Assembly: GCA_036877525.1 (NCBI GenBank)
Contig: JAZGTH010000124.1
Span: 1 to 64,000, forward strand
Length of the DNA stretch: 64,000 nucleotides
DNA from: Chromobotia macracanthus
Lineage: Eukaryota; Chordata; Actinopteri; Cypriniformes; Botiidae
Direction: 5' to 3'
Shown here: positions 25,460-38,983 of the stretch, piece by piece
Layout: every line of letters begins with the position of its first letter
Position numbering within the stretch: position 1 is the stretch's first letter
The notes under the pieces: model-generated
What the model was told of the DNA's origin: nothing
The model's input: the letters and a program-made list of their open reading frames with translations, nothing else
The model's database searches: none
Position numbers and translations under genes: made by a program

Positions 25460-28400
25460 TCAATCAGTGCTTTTCTCTAACCAAGAGGGGGTGTCTCCCC
25501 CTGGTAACTTTAGTTTGATGTGGAACTGCTGAAGGGTTTGCTCCAATTGCTGCTGGTTGCCTGCAAAGTATGCTGCAATAGCATTGTGGAAGAGAATCAG
25601 CTGATTGTGTAAAACTTTCACCTGAGGAAAAGGAAAATAGAAACTGTTAATGACTTCATATATATGTGTGATTGTGTGATTGTGTGTGTGTGTAAATCAA
25701 ACATGCTCACCTGCATAAAGTTAACATTACAGTAATATTATTTTGCCATACTTGTTACAGGCGTTAATTTAAAACTATAATAACTTGCTATTATCTACCA
25801 CTGTTTAAATAATTACTGGAATATGTAAAATGACATTGTTAAAAAAAGTCTACCTAAAATAAATCAGCATCAATGCAGAAATGAACACTTTAAACAGCTT
25901 TTTACATGACAGGTTGAGGGAGGGAAGGGAGTTAAAAGGTTTTTAAAGGGAGAGCATTACATTTTATTGACATTTCTTTCTTTAGAATAACATCATTATT
26001 TGATTGAATAATTTCATTCTCACTATAAGAAAATTGCTCATGAAAGCCTGTTAAGTAAATAGGGTAAATTTTGCCTTCAGTTTTTATTTTAATTGACTTT
26101 AACTTAAAATATGCTCTACCAAATGTGTGTTAAGGGTTTGTTAAGGCCTGTTAAGGGTTAAACACTGTGGCACTTCCAAAACATTGCTCTGTTTGTTTAG
26201 GTGACTTTCTTTACATGGCAGATTCTCTAAAGAAAAACCTTTTAAACTCTCAACTGCAAGGACCAAAATCGAAAGGTTTCCAAACTACAGAGAAACAGAA
26301 TGTATTTATTAGTGGCGAAACATGAATAAACATCAACATCACATTTACAAGGCAAAAGACTTTTTGAAGTATTGATATTCTTTACAAAGGGCAAACTTAC
26401 AAAGTTCCTTCTCAACTGCTGTATCTTGCTAAATCACCAACCTTTTCTTGGCAGCGAATTAGCTTTATAGGTATAATAATATTACTGACTACAGAGGGGA
26501 CATTAGTAGTGTTTGAAAAACATTCAATTCCATTTGGTACCACACTAGTGGCAGTTCACAAGTACCATATCAAGCTCTAAATAACAACCACACCATACTA
26601 AATAACAACAAAACCATCTCTGTGATTTATTTTATTACTAAAGAAAATGGGAAGCTGATGTCATGCCGTGTTGAATTCTGGGTAAATGTTTTGATGGACT
26701 ATTACGAGGATCACGCTGCCTTTGTGCTAGTTAGTTTAGAGCAGTATTTTGATCTTCTGTCATGATTATAAAAAATGTCACCACTGTAGGTCACTCCTAC
26801 AGTCGCGTCATTGTTCAAGGAGAAAACTGAATAACGTGTGCTTTTCTACATGGTAAAACACTGAGGTAAGCAGGTTCAGGAGATGACAAGACGACACCGG
26901 ATAACAAATCTACTAATGTTAAATCCACTGCTTATCACTTAATGAAATAATCAGTTACTAAGCGTTTTTAAAAGTTTTACATTTTGTTTGGTTTGATAAT
27001 TAAAATTCCTTTTGTTTGTATGACTGTCGCTTTTAGCAGAACCTGCAAGCAGCCAGTAAAACATTTTCACAAGGTTCTAGGGATTTGATTTTGTTTATTA
27101 TTTTTTTAAATAAAAATCAGTGAGTGCCAGCATGACAGTGTTTTCATGGTAACCAGATATATTGTGAACAGAATTCTACAAATTTATAGTGAAAACATTT
27201 GTAATGCAATAAAATAGCCTCTCTTCCCTGCAAACAATACCATGAAAAATGTAAAGATTTAATTTTAAGGCAAAAACAAATGGCCAGCAGTTCTTTATTC
27301 ATCTATATTCGTTTCAGCAATAGAGGGCAATGCCCGCACCGCCCTAACATGCAACACTGTGTAATGCAGGTTTACATTCTCTACACTTTAAAAAAAACTT
27401 TGCTGCCTTAAATTTTTAAGTTTAATTAACTTGGCTATACAAGTCATTTCAACATAAAATTTTAAATCCTGACTAGTATAATTAAAAAAAATAATAATTA
27501 AGCAATTTTTCAACCATTTCTTTAAAGTTACAGCAACTCAAGACCAGTCAAGATTACAAAGAGTAAGATAACACGACTTTAACACAAAATAAAGACATTA
27601 TTTAACTAATGAAGTAAGGTTTGAAAACCTACCTTGTTTTCTTCCAGAAACTTAAGTTTGACAGAGACGTCATTACGCATCTTCTCATATTTTTCACGGT
27701 GAATCTGGAACTGCTGTTGAGACTGCTCGATCTTGGGCAGCGTCTTGGCATCTCGTGGACCTAGATTGAGCTCTTCTAAATCCGTGCGATATGCATCATA
27801 CTCAATCCTACCGGAACAGAACAGGTCTTATAGAATGGGGATTGTTTGGCTAAATATTTACTTTTATTTAATATTTACTGTACACATAGTTTATAGTGGT
27901 ATACAATGGTACAGATTTCACACCTTGCTGTCTCGTATTGCTTAATGTTGATCAAGGTGTCCTCTATGGTTTTTTCCACCAGAGTTTTAACATTAGAGAT
28001 AAAGAAATTGATAGCTCCCAAAAGAGTTTCCCCATTTTTTGACAAGAGTTTCTGGGTTTCAGCATTGTAACCAAATTCCTCCTGAAACACACAAACAAAA
28101 TACTCTGAGATTGTGAATCTGTGGCTCAGACGAGCCATCATTTTTCTGTTTATTTGGATAAAATATGAATGCAATAATGGTGCTAATAATACAGTAAAAA
28201 AAATTTATTAAATGTTTCTCGCCAAGGCATCAATGCAATTATCTCTTTAATATCTGGTCATCAAGTATTTAGTATTTGTGGTTCTTCTGGAAACATTAGT
28301 GCCACTGTGTATCCACAACATTTCATGAATAAATAATACTGTATTGAAAGCAACACATTCTGAGCACTGTGTCAGAATTTCTTTATGTCCTTCTCATTAA

Positions 28401-31400
28401 TAAATCTACGTACAGTATATTTATCTATTTAATATAGTCTTTGCATCAGCAATTATGTTGGACCAATGAATTTAAAGCAATGCCTCAAAGCTTTATTTTA
28501 TACTACTTTTTTTTTCATTAGGTGGAACATTTAGGCAGCAACATAATTTATGGGAAATCAAAAAAAGAACAGAAGTGAAATCTAGCAAAAAAAGTTTGTT
28601 TTGTTCAAGGTTCAAAAATTTCAAACTAGTTGTTAAACATCTTCTAAATATCATAGACAATGACAGACAATGTAATCTGGGGATCCATCTTCAACACAAA
28701 CATAATTTTTGCTTTGTTTCTTTACTCAAAGTGCAGTCATAAAATATTGAAATGTTAATGTTTGAATCTTTACAAACAGTATACCATAGCTCAGTTGTTT
28801 CTAATGTCTTTCAACAACTCAGAAAAGAATGATGGAAAACTTCGCTGCAAGCATTTTGAGACCTTTAGATGGAACAGCTTTTAATATTTTTATACTTACA
28901 TGAAGCTCTGGTGTCTTTTGACTAAGATCTGCAAACGCATCTCCTAGCTGTCTCTGCGTCAGCATCATCTGCCCCAGCTGAGTAGCCAGAGTTTGGGCCA
29001 GTCTGATAACATGCTCGTACTTGCGTTTGTTGTCACGAAGAACCTCAATCTGAGCCTCCAGCTCCAGATCTACTGTACGGGAGCCACGACCTAACTTCTC
29101 TGATAAGATCTGCCTGGTGCACTGTGGGGAGCAGCCAAAGAAATTAAATCTGTTTAACTAAAGCTGATATAGTTGGGAAAAACTAAAAAAAGAAGTAACA
29201 AAATATATAGGACAGTACAGAATGTGACAAAAATGCAAAATGTAACAACAAAAGACTACTACAAAGAGACAAACAGAAACAAGCCTTCTCTTCCTCTTTT
29301 TGACAGGGATGATATAAATAGAAGTTGAATGGGGGTGGGTGGGGGGTTTCAGTGTGTCATCAGGCTAAACTTGCATTGCTCAAAACAGCACCACAGCTCC
29401 TCCATGCCTCAAAACTTCTTTAATTGTCTTGTGCACTAATTTACTATTTCGCTAAAATTCCAAGTAGCTTAAGCCAAAACAATAAATCACTCACTTTGTA
29501 AGTGTTGATGCTCCACTTCCTCACCAGCTCCAGTTTCTCTATGGCAGGACTCTTCAGGTCATCACTAAGGACCACGGCTCCTCCAGTCTGCTGCTCTCTT
29601 AAAGCACCTAATAATAAAATGGCATCCGTTTACTGAAGCGACAAATGGAAATTATGTGAATTCCTCTCTACTCTACCCGTATTCCCAGAAAACAGCTTTG
29701 ATTTTCATAAATTATGAAGACTGAAACGTCCTCTGATGTGATGGGATGTTGTGATTGGCTAAATGAAGTCGAAAATGGAAAATATGTTATCATTTGAGTT
29801 AATCATGTTTTCGGTACAGTTTCAGCAAACACAACAAATCAGTTGTTGTTACAGAGAGAAAGCTTTTGGGAAAAACTTATTTTCACAGAAAAATTTCGGT
29901 TATTTCAAAAGGAAAAAATGTGTGAAAGAGTCTTTTTAAAAGTTAGAAACCCAAGCAGAGATATTGGGAAATGACAAAAGCTGTGCATTGTTTTGCATTA
30001 CCAAACTCCTGTGGAAGATAAGACAAAATGATTTATGAAAGGCAATCTACAACATTTTACTGTAGATCAGCCAAAGGTAAAAGATTACAGACAAATGAAT
30101 GAGCCCCGACTCCCCCCATTAGTTAATAAAGAGGAAAGAAATCAGCCCTAGAGATAAAAAAAAACACCATCATAAAGTTAAGCATGTATTGCATGTGTAA
30201 TGCAGAAAGATGCCAGTTCCACATCACAGAAATAGTACATATGTATAGGCGCTATGGTTTATATATGCTATCTAAGATTGTGCTTTAATAATATGGCAGG
30301 TTATGTCTCTTAAACATGGTTTTAACAGACATCAACTGGAAGCTACTAACAGAAGAAATGTCTTTATGATGGTAGAGTCTGAAACAAAAGGAGATTAAGA
30401 AATGGTAGAGTCTGAAACAAAAGGAGATTAAGAAATGCTCATCCATGGTTTGTCTTCTGTTATGTGGTACCTTTCCAAGTTTCCACCTGACTATCGCTGA
30501 TGCTGCGAGCTAGCCGGCTGGCTGCTGCAGGACTGGGAGCAACTGTAGGTGAGGTGGCCTGGCCTGCTGCCCCTAAAAATGGTCAGCCAGGAATTTCATG
30601 ATATATACATTGAGCCTCAAACACTTTCTGTAAAATACAGTCACAGGGGGTGAAGTACTTATGCCCAAAAAAACCCACCATGCCATAATTTTATACATAA
30701 CAATGATAAGAAAAAGAGAAAAAGAAACATACAGTATCATGTATTGTTATTTTGAAATTAGGTTTGCTGAGCTATAAAGACATACTCTTAGGTAAGCAAA
30801 GCTCCATCCACAGGCTGCCCAGAAATGTTTAATTGTTGAAAAAAATATGAATTGGTCAGTTATTATAATCAGGACAGTGAACACATTAATATGACTATGC
30901 AGGTTTGCCCAACCTGTTGAATGATATTGTGTTCTACTCTATGCCTGTACATGGAAATTAGGTAAATGTAACAAAAATCCTTGAGGTTACAGCCCTTTAT
31001 ATAAATAAATTATTTAAAAAATGTATTTCATGTCATATGGAAGTCCTAAAGGTACATTATACAAGTGTATACTGGTGGATACATGGATATATTAACCAAC
31101 TTTATAAGACTTCAGGATAAAATATAAATTCTATGTGTACAATATAACTCCTTCAAATAAACTATGATTCATAGTATTGAATCAGTTAAATGAATCAGGT
31201 ATGAAACAAGCTCCACAGTCTCCTAAGCTAACAAGTAACAAGAAAAATGTGAAGGCATAATAAAATGGGGGGACAGCAATTACATCCAACTAATCACAGG
31301 TTGCCAGGTTTCCATCCAACAAATTAATTCACACAGTGAATGAGGAAGATAAAATGAAAGTAGGCATAAGGTAAAAAAAAAGATATCAGACGAATTTGTA

Positions 31401-32829
31401 ATGAGAGAGGAACACCTTTCTTTTCAAATTCAAATCCTCCCTCTCCACATCACAAAACTCTCACAACAGGGAAAAACAAATAAAGCAACTGTAGGTTCAT
31501 ATTAGATGCACCATAAAGAGTGGAAATTTAACCCATTCTCATGTCTACTAAACATCGGATGAAATGAAATCTCAGACCCAACAACATTTCAATGCAGTCT
31601 CTAAGGAAATTGTTAATTTCAACATGTCAGTTAATTGTAGAATGCTGAGTTATTGTAAGCAGCTGTTTGAAGAATACATGCATACAATACATATAAAGTG
31701 TGCTTAGTGAAAAAATTATACAGTACCTGTGTATGGCCCAACTTGAACCACTCCCTCAGTCATTGCATAGTCTTCAGACAAACTGTTGGAGTGTGACGTG
31801 ACTGGTCCAGAGGAGACACTATGTGGCACCTCCTTAGGAGGAAAAGAATCAGGAGAACAACAGAAAGGAATAAAAATAAAATGACAATAAAAAAAGATAT
31901 CACAATAAATCAAGTTCCTTTGTTTAATAATCACGCCTAGTCTTATTTCTGCAGGTTTTATTCAGCATTTTCTGCTTTGATTTTGAGTGAGATGTAAACT
32001 TTTATGGAATGTATTTAAATATGTTCAAATTAATTGAACTGAGCTAAGAGTACCATTTCATCATATCAGCCAAAAAACAAACATGCAACAGGCAGGGGAA
32101 TATGAAGACATTTATGAACAATTAAAAGCCTAGGTTCCTGACTGCAAATTCAATGTGGGTCTAGAAATCTACCACTGTATATTGGAGGTAATTCAAAGAC
32201 TACTGATTTCTTGGTCTCTGGTTAGCAGTATATAGTCTATTCTCAGCTTTGGCTTTCTGGCTAGGATGTCTGCCCACTGAGAGGCTTATAGAGTAAAGCA
32301 GAGTAAATGCCGAGCTGGCTAAGTAAAATTGGAAGCAGGGCTGGACAAATCAACATTACACATAAAATAACAACAACTGTAGTACAAATCCTGTTTAATG
32401 ATTATAATGGTTAAAGAATCAGAGCACTGTCACATTTGTAATTAAAACATTTATCAAATACATAAGTATGTCTATCCTTCTGCTGTCTATTTGTTTGAGA
32501 ATGTCTATTCTGTCTGGTAAATTACTGAGTAATTTAAACAATAGCCTGTTCATCCTTTCCAATAATTATGAACGCACAGTCCAAAGAACACAATGAAAAC
32601 AGAACATACTTCATTGTCATTGTTTAGCACCAGTACATTGGCAACATCTGGTTCAGGACAAGTTTGGAAACATAGCTAGTGAATAAGGTGTCTTTGTGTG
32701 TGCTGGTGCATTATGGGTAAAGTGTCTTACCCTCTGAAAACTATCCTCATGACTTCTGTCTGATTCTCTGTTTCTGGTGACTGCGATTTGAGCAGCTGGG
32801 CTTCTGTGGGCCTCCTCTGCCATAGCCAC
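25460..32829 (-). CDS. arfip1: Arfaptin-1 (ADP-ribosylation factor-interacting protein 1), 376-aa core form
   Basis: Arfaptin-1 binds Arf/Arl GTPases and PI4P at the trans-Golgi network through a crescent BAR (AH) domain and takes part in secretory granule formation. Exons: 32829-32731 (ATG at 32823), 31832-31727, 30572-30471, 29607-29495, 29121-28900, 28081-27924, 27807-27633, 25621-25460 (TGA). Phases run 0,1,1,0,0,2,0, and all junctions join in frame. The start MAEEAHRSPAAQIAVT matches the vertebrate N-terminus. LVRKWSINTYK holds Ser133 in an R-x-x-S context, equivalent to the PKD-phosphorylated serine of the mammalian protein. The BAR region covers roughly residues 139-355 (CTRQILSEKLGRGSRTVDLE, EEFGYNAETQKLL, SVKLKFLEENK). 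The end, PSWLEKSTD, is close to that of human ARFIP1 (373 aa). The upstream exon at 36990-36659 would extend this reading frame. Confidence 0.96.
25661..25694. repeat. TA/TG simple repeat
   Basis: Short TATATG/TGTG run just upstream (in gene sense) of the last arfip1 exon. Confidence 0.8.
30369..30434. repeat. Perfect tandem duplication, 33 bp x 2
   Basis: The unit beginning ATGGTAGAGTCTGAAAC occurs at 30369-30401 and again, unchanged, at 30402-30434. It ends 37 bp from the donor of the arfip1 exon at 30572-30471, inside the intron. Confidence 0.95.
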
Positions 32830-33595
32830 CTTCAGTACACACAAATATACACAATAACTAGGAAGTAAAAACAACATTAAAGCTGTCAGGCTCAGAGCTT
32901 AGGTGCAGAGAAGTACAACCACAAGAAGCTTTGCACATATAACCGCAGCCCCGCAGCCATAAAAAAACAAAACCAATCACAGTTCGGTAACTGGTTAGGT
33001 AAAGAAAGAAAAGCTTAGTCTAGCTACACTGCCATCTGCTGATCATTTTTATCAGCGATATACTGGCATCATTTGATTATGGATAAGGAGCCACAATCAC
33101 AAAAACTAAGTAGAATTTTTATGTATGATTAAAAGTAGAAATTATTAACACAATGATTAATGAAAACATGTTTAAATCAAATCTACAACCCCATATGACA
33201 CTGTATCCCATGGGAAAATTCTTCCAAAAGTGACTGATCACGTTGATTAAATAACTTACAAATAAAAAAAAAACATTTTATTCGTTTACTATAAATGATA
33301 ATTATAAACATGAAAACTAACTATGGTAACACTATGAAATGTCTGTTTGTTTCCACAGCTATGCATGCTGTTAAGAAGAGAAAGTCATACTGATGCAATT
33401 TTAAGTTAAGTCCAAACAGCCAAATACAATCTGCTAAAACCACTGCCTAAAAACATTTCCTTCATTAATGACCACTTTGGCGGAATGCAGTGGCTACAAA
33501 AATGTAGAGCATTGACAAATGACCATTTGTACTTTTATGAATCATATTTGAATTCTACCAGCTCAACTTGCAGAAAACAGGGTAAGGTCATAGAA

Positions 33596-33646
33596 TTAAT
33601 TCCCAGGGAACACACATACTGATAAAATGTATACCCTGAATGGTCT
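33596..33646 (+). repeat. Teleost tRNA-derived SINE fragment
   Basis: TTCCCAGGGAACACACATACT is followed by a GATAAAATGTAT stretch. This is the body of a widespread fish SINE just after its B-box. The head and the 3' tail are missing. Confidence 0.65.
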
Positions 33647-34029
33647 TAGTAAAGACCAGACAACAACACATGTGAGTATTAATCATGTTTTCACACTTTA
33701 ATTCACCAACATATCACAACACTATGCCACTACAAATAGATAAAGAGATAAATACCAGGGGTAAATTCTAACCTGGCACTATACTGAATAAAATTCTGGC
33801 ACCATACATGTTGGCAATATACTGAATAAAGTGCTTCAGACAGTCTCACACTGATGTGTCCATGGTTTCCAGCAGAGAGAAACCCAACATTTTAGTCTGT
33901 ATTAGTGGTACCTAAAAAGGTGCTTAAGTATGCTTAAGAAGGATTAAGTGTTTGTCTTGGTCAAGAGTCACAGTGAAGCAGAGGTGCATGTGTTTCAGAT
34001 ATACAAATATGCTCCTGCAGGGTCATACC

Positions 34030-34195
34030 CTTTACCTTCATCTACATTTACGCACTTGGCAAACACTTCTATCAAAGCTTACAGTGCATTCACACTTACA
34101 GTGCATTCAAATCATACATTTTATTAGTATGCATGTTTTCTGGGAATCAAACCCATGACCTTTGGTACAGGAACACTTGCACCTTGCTTTCCTCT
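34030..34195 (-). repeat. Teleost tRNA-derived SINE, 3' part
   Basis: Read on the minus strand it runs from the end of the tRNA-like head (GGTCATGGGTTTGATTCCCA) through the ACAGTGCATTC body to a LINE-like tail, GCCAAGTGCGTAAATGTAG. The body is locally duplicated. It is the same family as the fragment at 33596-33646 but in the opposite orientation. Confidence 0.75.
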
Positions 34196-36658
34196 CCATC
34201 ACTATCCTATTAAAGAAAAAGGCCAGAATTGAAATGCTTGATAAAACATTAAAAGAAACAAACTTTTATAAGCTGGTCTAAGGTCTAATAAAAAAAAAAA
34301 AATCACTTTTCTTATTAGAAGTGTTCTGGGAAACAATGACCATTTAGGTTAATTTGTAATCCAAGCATATAAAATCATTGCAACTGTAGCAAAAACATGA
34401 CTGGTAGTTAAGCATACGGCAACCAGGGAGAATACCAGTTTTACTAATTTAGTTCACCAAAAAAGTAATCCCTGATTTCTTTTTGTCATTGCAAGTTGAT
34501 TTCCCCAATCGTTCATCATAGAATTACTTTCAGAAAATCAGCTTGCTCTGTATCTGGTTGTCATAAATACTTACTGCTTACTGCTGCTCACTACCATTTC
34601 AATTGTTTTTAAAGTTAGAAAATAACAAAAATAACAAAAATGCTGAATATAAGCTAGAAACACTGGTGAGATGTTGTGCCGACATGGATAACAACCTGAA
34701 GTAATCTGGTTTTCTTTTTAATTCTGTTGTATGCATTTTATTTGGAGTACCACATATAACTCTATATATAAATGTAAACTCTACTTCTACTTACAGATAT
34801 CAATGAAATATGCCCTAAGAAATGACAGACTATGTAAATAGCAATAACAAATCTGACTGTCACTCACACACAGCCAGAAAACTTATAACATACCTCTGTG
34901 CCTGTAAATCATTTTTACTTTCAACATGTTTTAGGAGGGCAGGGTTTTAAAAAGTGTGTATAGTATGATTAAATGGATAGGGTGGAGTCTAATTTAGCAG
35001 GTCTGGCAGAAGTTAACTTTTTAACTTAGTTTGCTGGTCAAGACATGAGTAAAAGTTTTGCACAGACAGGGCTGTATGGGAAAAAAATGCAATGCAATGA
35101 TGACTGAGATTTCAGTTCCTATCACTTGCTGTTTGTGTCAAAAAACACCAAACATCATACAATGTGAGGTTCAGAACAAAGGTCTACTAAGGTTCGAGTC
35201 TGCTGATGGGCTCAGTGATTTGAATTTCCTTGAGTGGACATTTGTCTGGCTGGTAAAAAAAAAGCACAGTGTCCGATAACAGCATAAATATTTCAAAGCC
35301 ACCTGATGCCATTACGCTAGTAGATCACTGGCTCGAAACTCCATCTCAGATTAATAAAAAAAACAACGCGGTCCTTGCTGGTTACTCTTCTGGTTACTCT
35401 GTTAAGACAATTTTGAAAACATTCTGAATCATCATTCATTGTGATTTTACTTAAGGTAGTTTATTTGTCCCCCTGTGACTGTTTTGCCAGTTTTGTCAGT
35501 TTTCTGTCACATCTCTCAAACTAGCTGATGTGAATCCCTTCTTTCCAAATGCTGCATGGTTTGTCACCAGCAGATGTGATGTATCAGCAGCACTGATGAA
35601 CAAAGTACTACCACAGTCAAGCCCAGCATAAGAGTCCCCCAGAGTTAGTTGCTTAGATACACACTAACAAAGAGAACAACAGAAACAACAGCAATCCGAT
35701 CAGTCATACTGAAGATAGAGTAATTATCTTGATCTCTTTATAAATGCTAAGTGACATACAGTAGGTCTAATAAATATTACAAGAAGAGGAAAGCAAAGAC
35801 AGAGTTTGTTTCCATGTATCTCAGACAAAGATAAGCTTCTTAATCTCTAAAACTAAAATTCTTTATTTTCTTTATACTTTTACTAAAATTTTATTTTTTT
35901 AAATGTTTTAATCCTTATCAGGACACTATGTCTATTACAATTGTGCTGAAAGATAAAAAAGCTATTTGATGCATTAATCAATGATATTAAATGTTTCCCA
36001 GAAGATATCATGAAAAGTTTTTAACTTGCAGTTTATAAGTTAAAAAGGCAATATGCAAGAAAAACTCCAAAAAAGAAATGCTGACCACTCAAAATACACC
36101 TAAAAAACAAAAAGTTCCTTTACCTGTTTTTTGTCAACTACCTACACAAGAATACAGACCCAAACACAACTCATCTTAACTTCTACTGAAAATAAATCCA
36201 ATTAAAATTAAATGCTACTACAATTTTGATTTCTGTTGCACGATTTAATGAAGACGCTATTCTGATTTTTTTTAGAAGTGCACAAAATACATACCACATA
36301 CCAATCACCAAAATGCATTGCATACCATTGACAAATCTGCTAAATATGACAAAAATGTAAAATACTGAAAAAGAAGCCAGAGAAACAGCCAAGCAAGATA
36401 AACTAGAATAAGCTAAAGAAATCTACTGTACACAAAGGAAAATAAAGCACCATATAAAGAGGTTGACAGAGATGCTTTGCTGTCATATCATCACGTTGCA
36501 GAATTCAGGCAGAGTTTTTTTTTAATTTATGGAAAATTTGTTTGAGACAATAAATATTTTCCAATAAGTCATGATCTCATGCCCGAAATCACAGCAACAT
36601 GTATGAGGGGATCAAAGATAAGCCAAGTTATGAATTCTTAATATATCATTACTGTCAC

Positions 36659-36990
36659 CTTCACATCAGCTTCTGTTGTCATCGATGTCACACTGCTGGT
36701 AGTTTTAAAATCAGCATTATCCCTTAGATCTTTAAGGACTTCCCTAGTTTTAGTCTGGGTTTGAAAATCTTCATTATCATCTTCGTCATCATTCACTATA
36801 TGGTTGTGGTTTCCAACTTCCTTGTTCTCAATGATGTCAATTTCAGTCATGTCTGTTTCATCCAGGCTGCTTTTTCTAGCCTCTGATTGGCTCAGAGAGC
36901 CAGCAGTATTTTGAAGGCCCTGTTCCTTGGGGTCTGACTGATCGTCCAGTGAGGCATTCTTCTCTGATTCAAAACTAGCTTCTGACATTC
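36659..36990 (-). CDS. arfip1: Putative upstream coding exon of arfip1 (110-aa acidic N-terminal extension)
   Basis: A single exon bounded by an acceptor (TTTTTAG|GA) at 36992-36991 and a donor (AAG|GTGACA) at 36658, open throughout, with its ATG two bases after the acceptor. It ends in phase 0. The first arfip1 core exon also begins in phase 0, two codons (Val-Ala) before the usual Met, so the join gives an unbroken 488-aa product. The peptide starts MSEASFESEKNASLDD. It is Ser/Thr-rich and strongly acidic, with a DDEDDNEDF cluster near residues 67-75, and has no signal peptide or membrane segment. I do not recognise it in mammalian arfaptin-1. It may be an alternative N-terminus or a 5' UTR exon that happens to be open. 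Confidence 0.6.
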
Positions 36991-37599
36991 CTAAAAATAA
37001 ACATACATGTGAGCAACTGATGAAGTCTTCTCAGATAAAGTTTACCTCCCAAGCTGAACTTAAGTATCATTGCAGCTGAAATTTCAGGGAGGGATTCTGA
37101 AAGAACAAGGAAATATCTACTGTTGCAGGGTGTTGCAAACAGCCTACAACAGCTACAGAGCGACACTGAATGCAGAACTTCCTAAAATGGGTTAGTAAAT
37201 AAGCACAAGTTTTTTTAGACTTGTTTTAATTTGATTTATCTTAGTATTCAAATACTGAGTCTTATGTTTGACAGAAAGTCATACAGTGCAACACTGAAAA
37301 CCATAAAACTTTTGGTTAAGTGTGTATATAGTTAAAGGTCTGTTACACAAGGTAATAGGTTTTCCACAAATCACTACACAATTATCTCTTAAAATTAATG
37401 ATTTGTCAGTTATGAACTTAATACTACGCATATGCTGCATCATATGCATCATCTACACTAAGCCACATTTTAGATGACAATATAGATGTAGGCTGTTCTA
37501 TAGTAAATGTAAATGTGGGTTGTATACAACTAGAGAAAGAAGCCCACTGTTCCTTTAAGAATGAAAAAAGGAAACGACCGTGTAAATGTCATGGACAAG

Positions 37600-38470
37600 A
37601 AATTACAAATCCTACTATAACGAAAGCTAAGCACACGTATATTTTAATGAGGTCATGCTCTTAACTTTCCTTAGAGCGTCCCATCACGTGACGTAATTAC
37701 TAGTCATGAACAAGCCTTTTCCATAGTAGTTTTGGTTTATTCGCGTCATGGACACGTAAACGATTCTATGCTTTCCAATGTAAAGATGACAACGCTAACA
37801 CAACCCAAACACAAAACACTGTCTATGAAAAAGATAACAACTGCTTCTTAAATACAAGTTCTGCTAGGTATTACATTGACTTATTCTTTCCCAATTATTC
37901 TTTGATTGTTGCTACATTGTTGCGCCAGTGTGTCATAAAGTTGCGATTGAGTTCCTGTACAATGCCAAAAGCACTTCCGTCAAGTTACGTTACAAAATTC
38001 TATATCCCTGTCCTTTTACTCTCTGTGCCAGATACACTGTGCTCCGAACTTCCGTGAGCATGCACACATTCAATATTATAAACATAACTGGTTGACACTG
38101 AGTTTTCATCGTCCGATCTTTTGATCTAAAATGTGAAATTATCTGAACTAACTCGACAGTCTGGTGTGCTGAACTGCCTTAATTCACTTTCCTCGTGTTA
38201 GAGGATTAAACCTGAAGAGCAAAAGCATTACTGGAGCCATCATGCCTGCCATTATATATGAGCATCGATGCAACAGTTGGTCCTGTTAAACTGCAACTCA
38301 CCTGCACTTAGATTTTAACTGCTCTTTGTTTAGCCGCGCAGCTCTTTTCATATAAATGATCTTGGCTTGAGTTTAAGCTGCTGTTTGTATCATTCGAGCA
38401 CACTGAGTCCCGCCACAGCTCAGTTAAAGTCTTTTCAAATACACCCGGAAGAGGACGCGTATGTCAGTAC
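37600..38470 (-). promoter_or_regulatory. arfip1: arfip1 promoter region and probable non-coding first exon
   Basis: A strong minus-strand donor, TGCAG|GTGAGTTG, ends a probable exon at 38302. Upstream lies a small GC/CpG-richer patch with an ETS-type CCGGAAG at 38445-38451. A second cluster inside the presumed first intron has a perfect TCACGTGA at 37684-37691 overlapping a CRE-like TGACGTAA at 37689-37696, and two ACTTCCG (ETS) sites near 37974 and 38050. The start site cannot be fixed from sequence; two alternative promoters are possible. Confidence 0.55.
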
Positions 38471-38927
38471 GGATCCACTGCACGTCTGTCTCCTAGTGGT
38501 CAAATCAACAATGGCAACAAAAACACGGATGCATCAATATACTGCATCATAACTGCACAACTGTCTAAAAACAGTCCAGAACCTCTGTACATTCAAACAC
38601 CCCTGAATGTAAATAAATGCATATTTAAAATAATAAGAGAAGATGAATTAAATGTACAATAAATAGTAGCAAAAAAACTATAAAAAATAAAAATTTTAGA
38701 ATTGATTATGTGATCTTTTAATACATTTATAACTTTTCACAACAGCCATGAACTACAGTAAGATGACTAAACTCGTAAACCTCTGAGGCTATTTCTTGTC
38801 AAATTGTTTTTAGTGTTTTATTTGTTTTTATAAAAATGGGGTTATTGGTGTCAGCCACTAGATGGAATATTACATTTGATGAAGATGCATGTGTAGCTGG
38901 TAGAGTTTCTGAAATTGACGTCCATGG

Positions 38928-38983
38928 AATATATATATTATATATACACATATTTTACACATATATTATATTATATATACACG
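38928..38983. repeat. Imperfect AT-rich simple repeat
   Basis: Repeated TATATA/CACATA blocks over about 56 bp. Confidence 0.85.

Noticed and set aside
36638..36988. Stand-alone 116-aa gene
   Set aside because: The frame has a proper acceptor and donor and joins arfip1 in phase; the last six codons before the stop are intron.
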